Of a DNA stretch of 64,000 bases, positions 46,448-56,321 are shown piece after piece (the first letter of the stretch is position 1; every line of letters begins with the position of its first letter). The position numbers were made by a program, and so were the translations under genes. Source of the stretch: Ailanthus altissimus (lineage: Eukaryota > Streptophyta > Magnoliopsida > Sapindales > Simaroubaceae); the NCBI GenBank assembly GCA_946807835.1, contig OX327697.1, positions 17,680,001-17,744,000 on the forward strand, read 5' to 3'. The notes under the pieces are model-generated. The model was not told the DNA's origin and ran no database searches. It saw nothing but the letters and a program-made list of their open reading frames with translations.

Positions 46448-47902
46448 ACGAAATAAGATTTGCTTGTAGTCAAGAAGTAAAAACTAATCTTTTAGTGGCT
46501 GTTCATTCAATGTCATGAACGAACCTTGCCTTTTCCCTGTCCCACAGACTAAAGTAAGGTCCTTAAGCTTGCATGGCACTATCCTTACTTTCTTTGATCA
46601 GCAACTTCCATAGTATCGAAGAATTGAACAACATTAGATAACTAGTCAAGAAATTCTTTAATTTTTAGTTGCCTATTAAAAGCTAAAAGATGAATCTTTA
46701 GGTTGTGGCCACTCTATTGTGTATCCTAATGGTTTTGCCTCTTTGCTTTGTCATCTGAGGACTCTTCGCTATAATGAGGATTTTATCTTGAGTTATTTCT
46801 TTGACGTTTAGTGTTATTGATGTCTCTACCATAATTTTTAGTTCATCTCATTTCATTATCACTATGGCCTTCAATGTTATTAATGACCATTACTATTAGT
46901 GCCTCTAGTTTCATTACTCTCGTGATCTCCAGTAGTATTGAGGTTCGTAATCCTTTGATTGATATGTAAATTCTTTAATTCTTGATGGACGTCTTCCATG
47001 GTTTGTTGTATCTGCCTAAATTGTTGTTACAAATATTCGATCATTTATTTTATTTGCTTTAGTATTTTCATTGAGTGCTCTTTATAAGGACTCATGTTAG
47101 AAGATCTAACCATTTTATCTCTCTCTCTCTCTATATATATATATATACATATATATATGTCTTTTTTTTACCTTTTAAAAGAGTTATAAAAAAAAGAAAG
47201 AAAAAAATTCTAGAAGGATAAAATAAAAATTTAACCTGAGGACCAAAGGTGTAATTTGACAAGGGTTTTATGCCGCTGGCGGCCATAGGAAATTGAGTGA
47301 TGAGGGTCAGATTTGAGAGTAAATAGTACGAGGAGTTGATTTCCAATAGTGGTGATGTCTAAAATTTGACAATTCGATTAAAAAAATCGAGAGACAAGTG
47401 GTGACCGAAAAGAGTTGCTTGATTCCAGTGATCGGTGAAGTGGAAGACGGAGAGGATCATTGGGCTTTGATGAGTGGTGTATGAAGACTATTTTAGGAGG
47501 CTTGATTGACGATGAGATTGGCTGAAATTGCAAGATCAAAGTAGTGGAGCTTGCGGTTGTTTGTGATAGTTTAGCGACATTCTGAGAAGTTTCCAGTGTT
47601 GTTGGAGGTTGGAGATTGTGGGGCTTGGATGGTTAGCTTGTTATGTGTTGATTGGAGGTTGATTAGAAGTAAAAGGAAATTAGTACGATGATAGTTGGCG
47701 ACAACTAGTCTCTCTCTTCTTTTTAGTACTTTATAAGTTTGGTTTTCTAATTTTTTTAGGTTTTTTTTTCTTAAGACAAAGGAAAAAAAAAGATTTATTT
47801 TAAAAAAAAGAAAGAGATTTTTTTATATAAAAAAATAGAGATTATGGTGATTTGTAGTGATACGAATTTGGTGTTTTAAATAGTTAAAGGTGATTTAGAA
47901 TA

Positions 47903-47914
47903 GACTTTGATACC
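47903..47914 (-). other. Primer binding site of the gypsy element
   Basis: The minus strand reads GGTATCAAAGTC just inside the 5' LTR edge, a slightly mutated version of GGTATCAGAGC, complementary to initiator tRNA-Met. Confidence 0.6.
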
Positions 47915-47915
47915 G

Positions 47916-48256
47916 CTCAACGCAATATAGAATTAATATAAGATATCATTCTAGAGCACATTTCGAATTCACTAGATAACATACCTATAAAAGAAAAAGA
48001 TAACTCTCATTTGAGAAATAGGCCGAATATTATTGATAATTGATAAATAAATTTTAAAAAAACAATTGAGACTACAAACTTATTTATAGCTAATAATTTA
48101 ATACTAACTTAATAAGAAAAAGAACAAAAATAATTTAATCCAACTAGGACAGGATTTCTATCTAAATTAAGTATAAAATCTAAATATAACACATAAATTT
48201 TTAATTATATTCTAAATATTACAAGATTCCTAACTTGACTTGAATTTCGTGCATCA
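47916..48256 (-). repeat. 5' LTR of the gypsy element
   Basis: On the minus strand it starts TGATGCACGAAATTCAAGTC at 48256 and ends near CGTTGA at 47916. It carries the same AT-rich core (AACACATAAATT, AATATTATTGATAATTGAT) as 41799-42127. Confidence 0.85.
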
Positions 48257-48382
48257 ATATATCAGTATTTATTGTCTTTATTAGTACATTATTAATGTGG
48301 TAGTAATATTTCATTTATTAGTAAATTGATATCATAGTTAAAATACAAAATTAGATACAAACTATGTAATTATAGTATTACT
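48257..48382. mobile_element. Right piece of the split MITE
   Basis: It ends ...ACAAACTATGTAATTATAGTATTACTT, matching the inverted left end at 41742. Without the gypsy element the MITE would be about 180 bp long. Flanks TTAAAAAAG and TTAAAAAGT are similar, weakly supporting a 9-bp duplication. Confidence 0.55.
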
Positions 48383-49227
48383 TAAAAAGTAGATAATTTC
48401 TACATGCAGTGAGTTTTTTTTGAAAGTGATGCATATTGTATTCAAAATAACATTTCACAATAAGAAAAGAAAAAAAATTGTAATTATATTCCCTTAAAAG
48501 AAATTTAACGGTATGCAGTAAACTCTTTCATTTCTTTTTTCTTGGAGAATAATTTGATTGATCTGTGCGAGTACAGTTGCTTTAATGATTTATCTGCTAT
48601 ATGCATAAAAGTTGCTCTAACAACATGCTTATTCTCTTGAGGGGGCATATACTATGAATGTGTTTTTAAAATTCTAATTCTTCTTAAACGACAAGAACGT
48701 GATCTGTATCGAAGACATTAATTGTGTGTCCAAGAACGAATTGTTCCAGGTTCCTTGAAACTTGAACTCTTATACAAGTGTAAAATTCGCACACAAGAAC
48801 ATTGCAATCTGCCCATCTTCCTTTGGATTTTTCCTATTCCTGCATTATTTCATTTTATGTTATTTTCAAGTTTGCTCTCGTCGCGTTTGTATAATAAATT
48901 TGAACGATTCTTTATACTTGTTCCTTGTATCCATCCAAAGGCATGATCTTCAAAGAATGAATTTCACAATTTTGTTGCATGTTCGTAGAACTCATTCGCT
49001 GCTATATCGAAAGCTAAGTGATGGTTTTCTCAATTAATTGCCAAGTTCAAGTATTTTGTGCTGTTACATCAAGCAAATGAACTTTAATGGCGACGCACAA
49101 AAAACTCTATCATATGCAGGTGCAGATCATCTAAGAGCTAAAAAGCACGATCTCAACTGGCTCATTCTGACTATTGCTCATCTAGAATGTGATCTGTTTC
49201 TTCACCGTGCAATTCGCTTCAATCATC
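48383..49227 (+). promoter_or_regulatory. Upstream region and leader of the ZFP gene
   Basis: No other gene seen. A weak TATA-like CTATATGCATAAAAG lies at 48598-48612. Several upstream ATGs occur if the leader were contiguous from there, so the true leader is probably spliced or starts later; CATATGCAG at 49111-49119 is an acceptor-like site. The overlapping frames at 48722-49244 show no domains and are probably chance. Confidence 0.35.
49187..49192 (+). promoter_or_regulatory. AUG-stop minimal uORF
   Basis: ATGTGA: a start codon directly followed by a stop, 35 bases upstream of the ZFP start. It is close enough to lie in nearly any transcript of the gene. Minimal AUG-stop uORFs are known in plants to stall ribosomes and lower translation. 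Whether it acts here is inference. Confidence 0.45.
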
Positions 49228-50019
49228 ATGAAACAGGTAATTGACCTTGAAGTTGAGGGTTCCACAGAAAATGATTCGGATGTCAGCAGCCATGTAGCTT
49301 CCAATTTATCCAACCAAGAAACCTCTGCCGGTCCATCCTTTGATAGCCTAGCCAACTCTTGCCGCATCACCTATCCTTTAGAGAATCAATCAAATTCAGA
49401 TCCAGCTTCAGGTCCAGTTTCACTTGATTTAACTCTTTCCTTCAATAACATTGAGTCAGAAGGAAGGAATTCAGTAGGGCTCTCATTGTCAAGCACAAGT
49501 GAAAGTAGCAATGAACCTGCAACTCGTAGTACAACCGCAGCCATCCCACGAATCTTCTCATGCAATTACTGTCACCGCAAATTCTTCAGCTCGCAGGCTC
49601 TTGGTGGCCATCAGAATGCACATAAGAGGGAAAGAACGCTAGCAAAACGGGCAATGCGAATGGAGATATTCTCGGAGAGGTATGCCAGCATAGCATCTCT
49701 GCCTCTTCATGGCTCTTCATTTAGGTCTTTGGGGATCAAAGCACACTCATCTGTGCACCAAGGATTTACGCCGTCAATGATCAATCCAGCAGATACTAGA
49801 AATATCAAGAAATCTGAGCATGGGTATCCGGGTCTACCAATATTAATGGAGGATGATGAGGCAGATTTGTTATGGCCCGGTAGCTTCCGTCAGGTCACTG
49901 AGGTAGATAATTGTCATGTAAGTTTTGTAGCAGCTGCAAGTTCAAGTGTGAACTTTTTGCAATTTAGCCCAGCCGTGAACTTGGATAATTCTGCACCAGA
50001 TCTTACACTCAAACTTTGA
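49228..50019 (+). CDS. ZFP4: C2H2 zinc-finger protein, ZFP4-like repressor
   Basis: A 263-residue nuclear transcription factor, close in length and layout to Arabidopsis ZFP4. Visible: N-terminal IDLEVE; an LDLTLSF EAR motif at 66-72; an STSESSN spacer (90-95); one C2H2 finger with C112, C115, H128, H132 and the plant-specific QALGGH at 123-128, which contacts DNA; a basic KRERTLAKRAMR (133-144) likely acting in nuclear import; a conserved acidic-WPGSFR block (208-221); and a C-terminal DLTLKL EAR motif (258-263). EAR motifs recruit TOPLESS-type corepressors, so it is probably a repressor. In Arabidopsis the ZFP1/3/4/6/7 group acts in ABA, light and trichome responses; the exact job here is unknown. 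Single exon. The start is the first in-frame ATG; the frame upstream opens only from a GTG. Frame and motifs are intact, unlike everything else in the window. ZFP3-like or ZFP7-like orthology is possible. Confidence 0.95.
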   Translation: MKQVIDLEVEGSTENDSDVSSHVASNLSNQETSAGPSFDSLANSCRITYPLENQSNSDPASGPVSLDLTLSFNNIESEGRNSVGLSLSSTSESSNEPATRSTTAAIPRIFSCNYCHRKFFSSQALGGHQNAHKRERTLAKRAMRMEIFSERYASIASLPLHGSSFRSLGIKAHSSVHQGFTPSMINPADTRNIKKSEHGYPGLPILMEDDEADLLWPGSFRQVTEVDNCHVSFVAAASSSVNFLQFSPAVNLDNSAPDLTLKL

Positions 50020-50880
50020 GAGGTCTGTCTCTTTCTATTAGATTTGCTGCTCTATTATGTTGTTTCTCTTTGTACAGTGAGATGTTCATGTTTCAGTTTG
50101 GCATTTCTCTTGGAGTGTTATAATACATAAGGCTTCAAGTCTATTACAACTTCAATAAGTGTTATTCTGAATCTCCTCTGCTGGTTATGAATTATGATCC
50201 ATGTAACTTCCAAACATATTTTCTCATAGAGATTGCATAGACCATACTTTCTTTCGTTTTTGTTATGTATTTTTTGGTTTATTTTTTGTCTACTTTTCTC
50301 TTTGAAGTTGCTCGTTAGAGTTGTCAGTATATTGTATTGCTGTTGAAACATAGGTTAAAATTGTTGCAAATAAGATCTAAGGTCTAAGCTTATCTTTGAT
50401 ATTGAGGTTAGATGCTCTAGTACATTATTATCCCGAAAGGCATCGTAAGAATTTTTTTTTGGTCGTTTAATAATTGAGGGACTGATACAAAATTCTAAAT
50501 TACTATAAAAAAGAAGAAAAAAGTGCATTATTTTTTGAAGAAGAAATAAAATAAAATTATAGAGTAATTACAAATAATGTAACACTTTTTAATTTTGATT
50601 CTAACATTTTTCATCCTAAATGATATATCAAATGCTCTCGTAAAATAATATAATAAATAATTTTGAAAATTATAAATTCTAATCATAAAGTGAATATCAT
50701 AGCATGCCCTTTGTTGTTGCACAAAATTAATAAAAGGTTTAGATCCAAGCCCATACACATAATCAAGTGTGTAAAATATGTAAGGTATGTGGACCTAACT
50801 ATTTTATGGGGCTTAATCTATGGTCATGATTTGATATATATAAAGTTTTACTAAGCAAAGTTTAAAATATAGGTACATCT
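50020..50880 (+). other. 3' flank of the ZFP gene, no further gene
   Basis: The T-rich stretch after the stop codon (50020-50170) looks like a 3' UTR, with AATAAG at about 50153 as a weak polyadenylation-type signal. Beyond 50400 it is AT-rich with MITE-like ends (GAGTAATTACAAATAATG, about 50561). Short frames on both strands show no motifs. Confidence 0.4.
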
Positions 50881-53800
50881 TGACTAAGACCCCTTTAGGA
50901 GGAAAGTTAGCCTAAATAAGATTAAACCCATGTGATTAGACTAATAGAGAAACACAAGCCTATAATAAGACACTTCTCGGTGCATAAAATCTTCTAGAAC
51001 TTAAAGGCAAAATTACTTATCTATTAAGATAAATAATTAGATCATTATTGATTTTGTCAAAATAAAACTTGGTGTTAATTTATTTTCTATATGTTAAATT
51101 TGTTTTCCTATTTTAGTGAGGGCAACACTCGTTATTATTAATATTTGAAAAGGATTAATGGCCAAGTAAGGGATTTTAACCTAATACAAAATTTTAACCC
51201 TATAACCCCCCCACCCCGACTCAATTCAATAACTCATTCAACCTTTCATGCTCTCTTTAGTGTTTTTACTAAACCTTAATCAAACCATAATAGATTTGCA
51301 CATTTTTCAATGCTCACAATACTAAAAAAAACAACTTTTAAAACCCTAGAAATGATTCAAGAGGCTAGTTCCTTCAAATACTTAAAATAAGATTTCCTAG
51401 GCTTGAAAGCCTAGCTTTATCCCACATGTGAAACAAATCCAAATAACACAAATCACTCATAACAATATCCTACGAATCCTTGAGTGTGTTTATCCATAAG
51501 CTTGACTCTTAAACCTTTCATAGTTTAAGATCATATTTATTTAGTTAAAAGGCTTCATATTTAAGACTGTCGGAGTATATTGACAATATTGGTCCCCTTG
51601 AACTCTAGGAGCTCTTTAGAGGTAAGGTGGGACTTACTCTCGAACTTAACCCAGGCAAAAGAGGCTAAGGTCTAGTTAGGCTCAAGTCAACTCGTTCTTA
51701 TGGCCTACCACATCATGGCAAAATTGTTGCAACTAGTGGTATATTGCCATTTACTTGTCTTAAGAATTCTGCCTTAACATTTTTGGCAACTCCATTGGAG
51801 AGTTTGGCTAGATATTGCAATGGCAAAGTCAAAGAAGATAGGTGGGAATGCAAGAAACACATGCAATAGAAATTAGGATAAATTCTCACACTAAGAAGAT
51901 TTTGAAACAAATTTCCTGAGAAATCAAGAGGAAGATACCAGTTTTGTGGTGTTGGCTTAAATCTTTAGGGACTCCATATAAGAAACCTTATAGTAAAGTA
52001 AAAACGAATTCCTTGAACCACTCAATATGACCAAGATAAAACTAACCTACGACCAGAATTGTTTCTTTAAATGTTGTCCAAGACACCCCTAAGAAGGGAT
52101 ATAAATGGCCTTTATCAATAAGGATGCACAGAAATGAAGGATAAAAACCCTTACTCAATTTGACATTTTGGTCATTATCAATCAAGTAAGCTATAACAGT
52201 ATTATGATACTATATTCTGTGGCCTCCATACTAAGCCAAGATTCTAAAAATGTCCTGTCCTAGAGCAAATGCCACACCACCATTTTTCTTATTTGATAGC
52301 AATAAAAAGAACCTTAAGGAACTTATAGGAAGGTTCAATAACTTTCTTGGCGCATAGAAAAAAGGAGCATATAACTTAAGGAGTTTTCTAAATCCTTTAT
52401 AAGTTGTAAATACACTTGGTATGCTTTTTTATCAATCATTCTATCCTTACTTAGTAAGAGATGGCTTTTAATTTTTGAAAATTACTTCTACAATAAAGAA
52501 ATGATGATAATCCAACTCAACCAAAATAAGCAAGGCTACTTAAAGCCAATAGTTGAGTATATTAGGAGGTTTAGAGATAAACATTGGATTGCTATAAGCA
52601 AAAAGGAGAAAAATAACTCGTTGAGATTTGTATAAGCAACATGTGAGTGAGTACTAAGCTTACCTAGAAAATGTTAGGACCATTTCATTCATCAATCTCT
52701 CAGAGGCTACCAAAAGAAATACCCTTGATATATAACAAAATTGGAGATGAAACCGTAGAGCTAGCTAACAAACCATAGGTCGTAGATCTTAACCCACTGC
52801 CACAAAATGAAAATGAAAGAGAAATTTTAGTAAACCTATGAGAATAAACTAAGGGTGTCAACCCTGTAAAAGAAAAAAGTTATAGAAGAAGTAGCTGTGG
52901 TCATCTATGAAGAAGAAAACTATAAGATCATATAGTAAAGGCCTAAAATGTAACTTTAAGCTTAATTCCTTGTTTAACTAGTTAAGATACAGGCTTTAGA
53001 CGCGTAATGCCATGATAAAGGTACCCCTCAATGTGTAAGTACTATATGGGTCTCAAATTTATGTGGCTAAGGTTATTAGTTGAGCTTACTTTGGAAAACC
53101 CAATGCCATAGTTATTTTACCATGAATGTATAAAAGACCAAATTATGATGAAACCAATCAAAATCATTGCCAATCCAACTCCATTCCATCAAAATGATAG
53201 TTACCTAATGAATGCTCAACCTATGAGAGGTTTGATAATGGCTTTAGAGGCATACTTATGAAATCATTAGTAATATAGGAGGCAAACAAGTAAAGAATGC
53301 TTAAAAATAAAGGCCTACAAGAAGCCATAAATAAAAAGAGAAGGAAATACTTACTAGAATAGCTTATCCTAAGAAACATCAAGGCCTCTTTAAGATATCC
53401 AAGCTACAATACCCTTATTGTTAGAAATAAATTCTTAATAAGATCATCATATATTGCTTATGATAGTTTATGAGGTCCAACCTACCAAAAAGGATACCCA
53501 CATCAGTAAAGAGGGAGATCTTTGTGTAAGCATTTCTATAGCCAAAGAAGCATCTATGACCATGACAATAAAATAGAAAATCCTACCTACACCTAAATGC
53601 ATGCAAGAAGGCTCATCAGATGTCATAAATAATTTGAAAGAAGTTGACTAAGTGCAAAAGCTCATGTTGATAAGTATCAAGTACTGGATAAAAGAGAATA
53701 AGTCATTTATCAAACTATTGAAGAAATACAAGTACCTATTCACATGGAGCTATCAGGACATGCCCAGATTCAACCTTCAAATGGTTTATCATGATTTCCT

Positions 53801-55804
53801 TTCTCGCCGGCAGGAGAATCTATTTCAGTGTAAAGTTAAGCTAAGCAAACAATTTCATCATAGTTTTCATCTGGACATAGAACAAAAAATAAAAGAAGAG
53901 GTTACAAAGTTGATAGTCGCTTGATATATAAAGCCTATCAAACATCCTATGTGAATGACCAGATCTGTGTAAGTGTTGACTTTTAAGACCTCAATAAAGA
54001 TAATCCCAAGGATAAGTTTCCACTTTCGGATATAAACATACACATTGATTCAACATTAAGATATCAGATGTTGTCATTCATAAACATTTTTTATGTCTAC
54101 AACTAGATTAAAATGGCTCTACAGAATAGAAGAAAACCACATTCTAGACTCATATAGGAAACCTCTACTATACAATCATGCCCTATGGGCTAAAGAACAC
54201 AAGAGTAACCTATCAAAGAGTCAGAATAGTAGTGTTCCATAACATAATGAGTCTAGAAGTTCAGGACTATATGGAAAATCTAGTGATTAAATTTACCACT
54301 AACATATATCATTTACAAACCTTTGAAAAAAATGTTTAAATGATGTCAATTGTACAACCTCAAAATGAATCTAAAAAAGTGCACCTTTGGGGTATCAGCA
54401 GGTAATTTCTTTGCTTCTTAATCTATCAACGGGGTATTGATATTAATCCAAGTAAGATCTAAAGCATTTCTTAGTATTGCTTCCACTCCATAATCCTAAA
54501 AAGAACTGAAAAGATTAATCGACGGATCTCCTACATTAACAAATTCATTCTCGGGTTGGTTACCTTAATCTCTAGCTTCACTTCCTTACTAAAATAGAAA
54601 GCCGAATATAGGTAGGAAGACAACCAAAAAGAAGTCTACTTGAAGATCCATCAAATGATTATAACACTACCCACAATGAAGGCTTCAGGCAAAGGAAAGC
54701 CATTATACCACAACATCAAAGACTCTAGGTAACTTACTAGATCAAGAGAGTAACACAAAGCAAGAGCATCCCATCTACTATATTTGCTTACAATTATTTG
54801 GTGTAAAAACTAGACACTCTATATTTGATAACATATGCTTTGCTTTAGTATACACTTTAAAGCAGGTAAGACATTACTTATAGGAAAATTTGCTTCATCT
54901 CATAACAAAGATCTATCATTTACTTTTGCATTTCAACTTAATTTCATTCTATTAACAACATAGTAAAATATGAGGCAATAGTTATAGGGATACTTACTAC
55001 CTCAAGGATAGGTGTAAGAAGAATCAAATTGATTAAGGAATCAAACTCGATAGTCTAACAAATCAAAGGTAAGTTCATTATTCGAGAACTAGCTCTACTG
55101 CCCCACAGAACCATTATCCATTGGTTATTGGTCACATTTGAGGAAACCATGGTAGAACACACTGGGAGAGCAAAGCACAAGTATGAGGATGCCTTAGCCA
55201 CTTTAGGGACTAAGATGAACCTAGAAAGTGAATTAGTCAATACTAAGGTTAAAAGGTGTAGTAGATCCACCCTCTTACAAATAAAAAAACCTAAACACAT
55301 AAGTAACCATGAAAAATGCCTGGTGAGAACTCGTCAAGAAAATACTACAAAACTCTTAAGGATTATACTCTGGTCATGGAAAATCTCTACGCATGATTCC
55401 TTAAAGGAATGCTCGTGCGATGTGCCCAGAGAAAAAAGGTAGCAGTTACTGCAAGAATAAACTAATTTGTTTACGGTATAGAACACATAACAAATATGTA
55501 CAAAAAAACATAAAGATTTCAGGTATGACTAGCCCTAGATAAAAAGCCAAGCATATTCTATACAAGCTAATTACCTAGATTGTTAAGCAATAACCTTTAA
55601 AGAAAAGGTATTCATAACTACTATGATTGAAGATTTGTGAATACCTTACATGGATAATCTTCTAGAGGGCATAATATCATCTAATCCCGAAAACATTTAC
55701 AAGCTCGCATGTATCACTAGACAATATTTCATGAAGAACAGGATCCTCTTTCGTAAGGGCCTCACAAAAACACAAAAGGTATAGTATGAAATCCATATTG
55801 GAGA
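50881..55804 (+). mobile_element. Degenerate Tat/Ogre-like gypsy element
   Basis: Broken translation shows a weak gag trace near 52320-52640, then a well-preserved RT start in the frame at 53652-53924 (KKYKYLFTWSYQDMP, IKEEVTKLI), RT body to about 54470 with a MAPEN/GLKNT-like region and a VYMEN-type replacement of the catalytic block, RNase H near 55120-55300 (ALATLGTKM), and an integrase N-terminal start near 55620-55800 that stops where a copia LTR begins. The FTWSYQDMP block is characteristic of the Tat lineage. Left end not defined; the first 1.4 kb carries nothing recognisable. Confidence 0.7.
53652..53924 (+). pseudogene. Tat-like RT N-terminal frame
   Basis: A 90-codon uninterrupted stretch with LLKKYKYLFTWSYQDMP followed by a VYHDFL...FQCKVKLSKQFHH linker and IKEEVTKLI. 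This is the region leading into the RT of Tat-lineage gypsy polyproteins. It is the longest preserved frame of the element; the neighbouring sequence is out of frame or stopped. Confidence 0.75.
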
Positions 55805-56321
55805 TGTTGGAGATGGTGCTCATGTGTCATTTCATTTTGCATGAATATTTATTTATTTATTTAATATTTATACAATAAATATTTTAATAAATCATTAATA
55901 ATTATTATATGGTACAAAACTTGTTACTTTTCAGACATTGTAGATCTAAAAGGTTTAGATTTGATATAAAAGTGTTTAGGTCAACGCTAAAAGTTAGTAT
56001 TCTAAGAGTTAGAACCATATCTGAAATGGGACAAAGACGCTGGAATATTATAGTAATGATATAGTTTCAATGAGTTGTAAAGGTGCTTAGAAATGTCATT
56101 ATACAATATGTTCTCAAATATATCATTCTTTTTCTATATTTATTAATATGAGTCAATTGGTAAACCTTCGAGATCAAGTATGTTTATATTTGAATTGTCC
56201 AAATGGTTAATCTTAATAAACAGTGAGCTTAGTTAAAACTAGTATAAGAATATAGGTATTCAATAAGGATTGGGTACTAAACAGACTTATGAGGACTTTT
56301 AATAGACATCCCACAAAACCG
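55805..56321 (+). mobile_element. Copia LTR, left part (interrupted)
   Basis: It starts TGTTGGAGATGGTGCTCATG inside integrase sequence and tracks the start of the 5032 LTR: the GATTTGATATAAAAG-like block, GGGACAAAGAC, GTCCAAATGGTTAATC, AGTATAAGAATATAGG. It breaks at 56321 and resumes at 59154. Confidence 0.65.

Larger units (their letters stand above)
41799..48256 (-). mobile_element. Full-length-looking Ty3/gypsy element with deleted integrase core
   Basis: Two LTRs of about 330-340 bp (41799-42127 and 47916-48256) in direct orientation, flanked by a perfect 5-bp duplication ATATA (41794-41798 and 48257-48261). On the minus strand: 5' LTR, tRNA-Met primer site (47903-47914), gag, CCHC knuckle, protease, RT, RNase H, integrase C-terminus, purine tract, 3' LTR. 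RT before integrase is the gypsy order. A solo LTR is nested at 43174-44620. Stops and the integrase deletion make it inactive. It ends 972 bp upstream of the zinc-finger start codon. Confidence 0.9.

Noticed and set aside
49189..49227. Possible 13-residue N-terminal extension of the zinc-finger protein
   Set aside because: This part of the frame begins with GTG, not ATG, and the family starts at the MK..IDLE position, so 49228 is preferred.
49182..49370. 62-codon minus-strand frame opposite the ZFP start
   Set aside because: Antisense shadow of the coding exon; no independent support.
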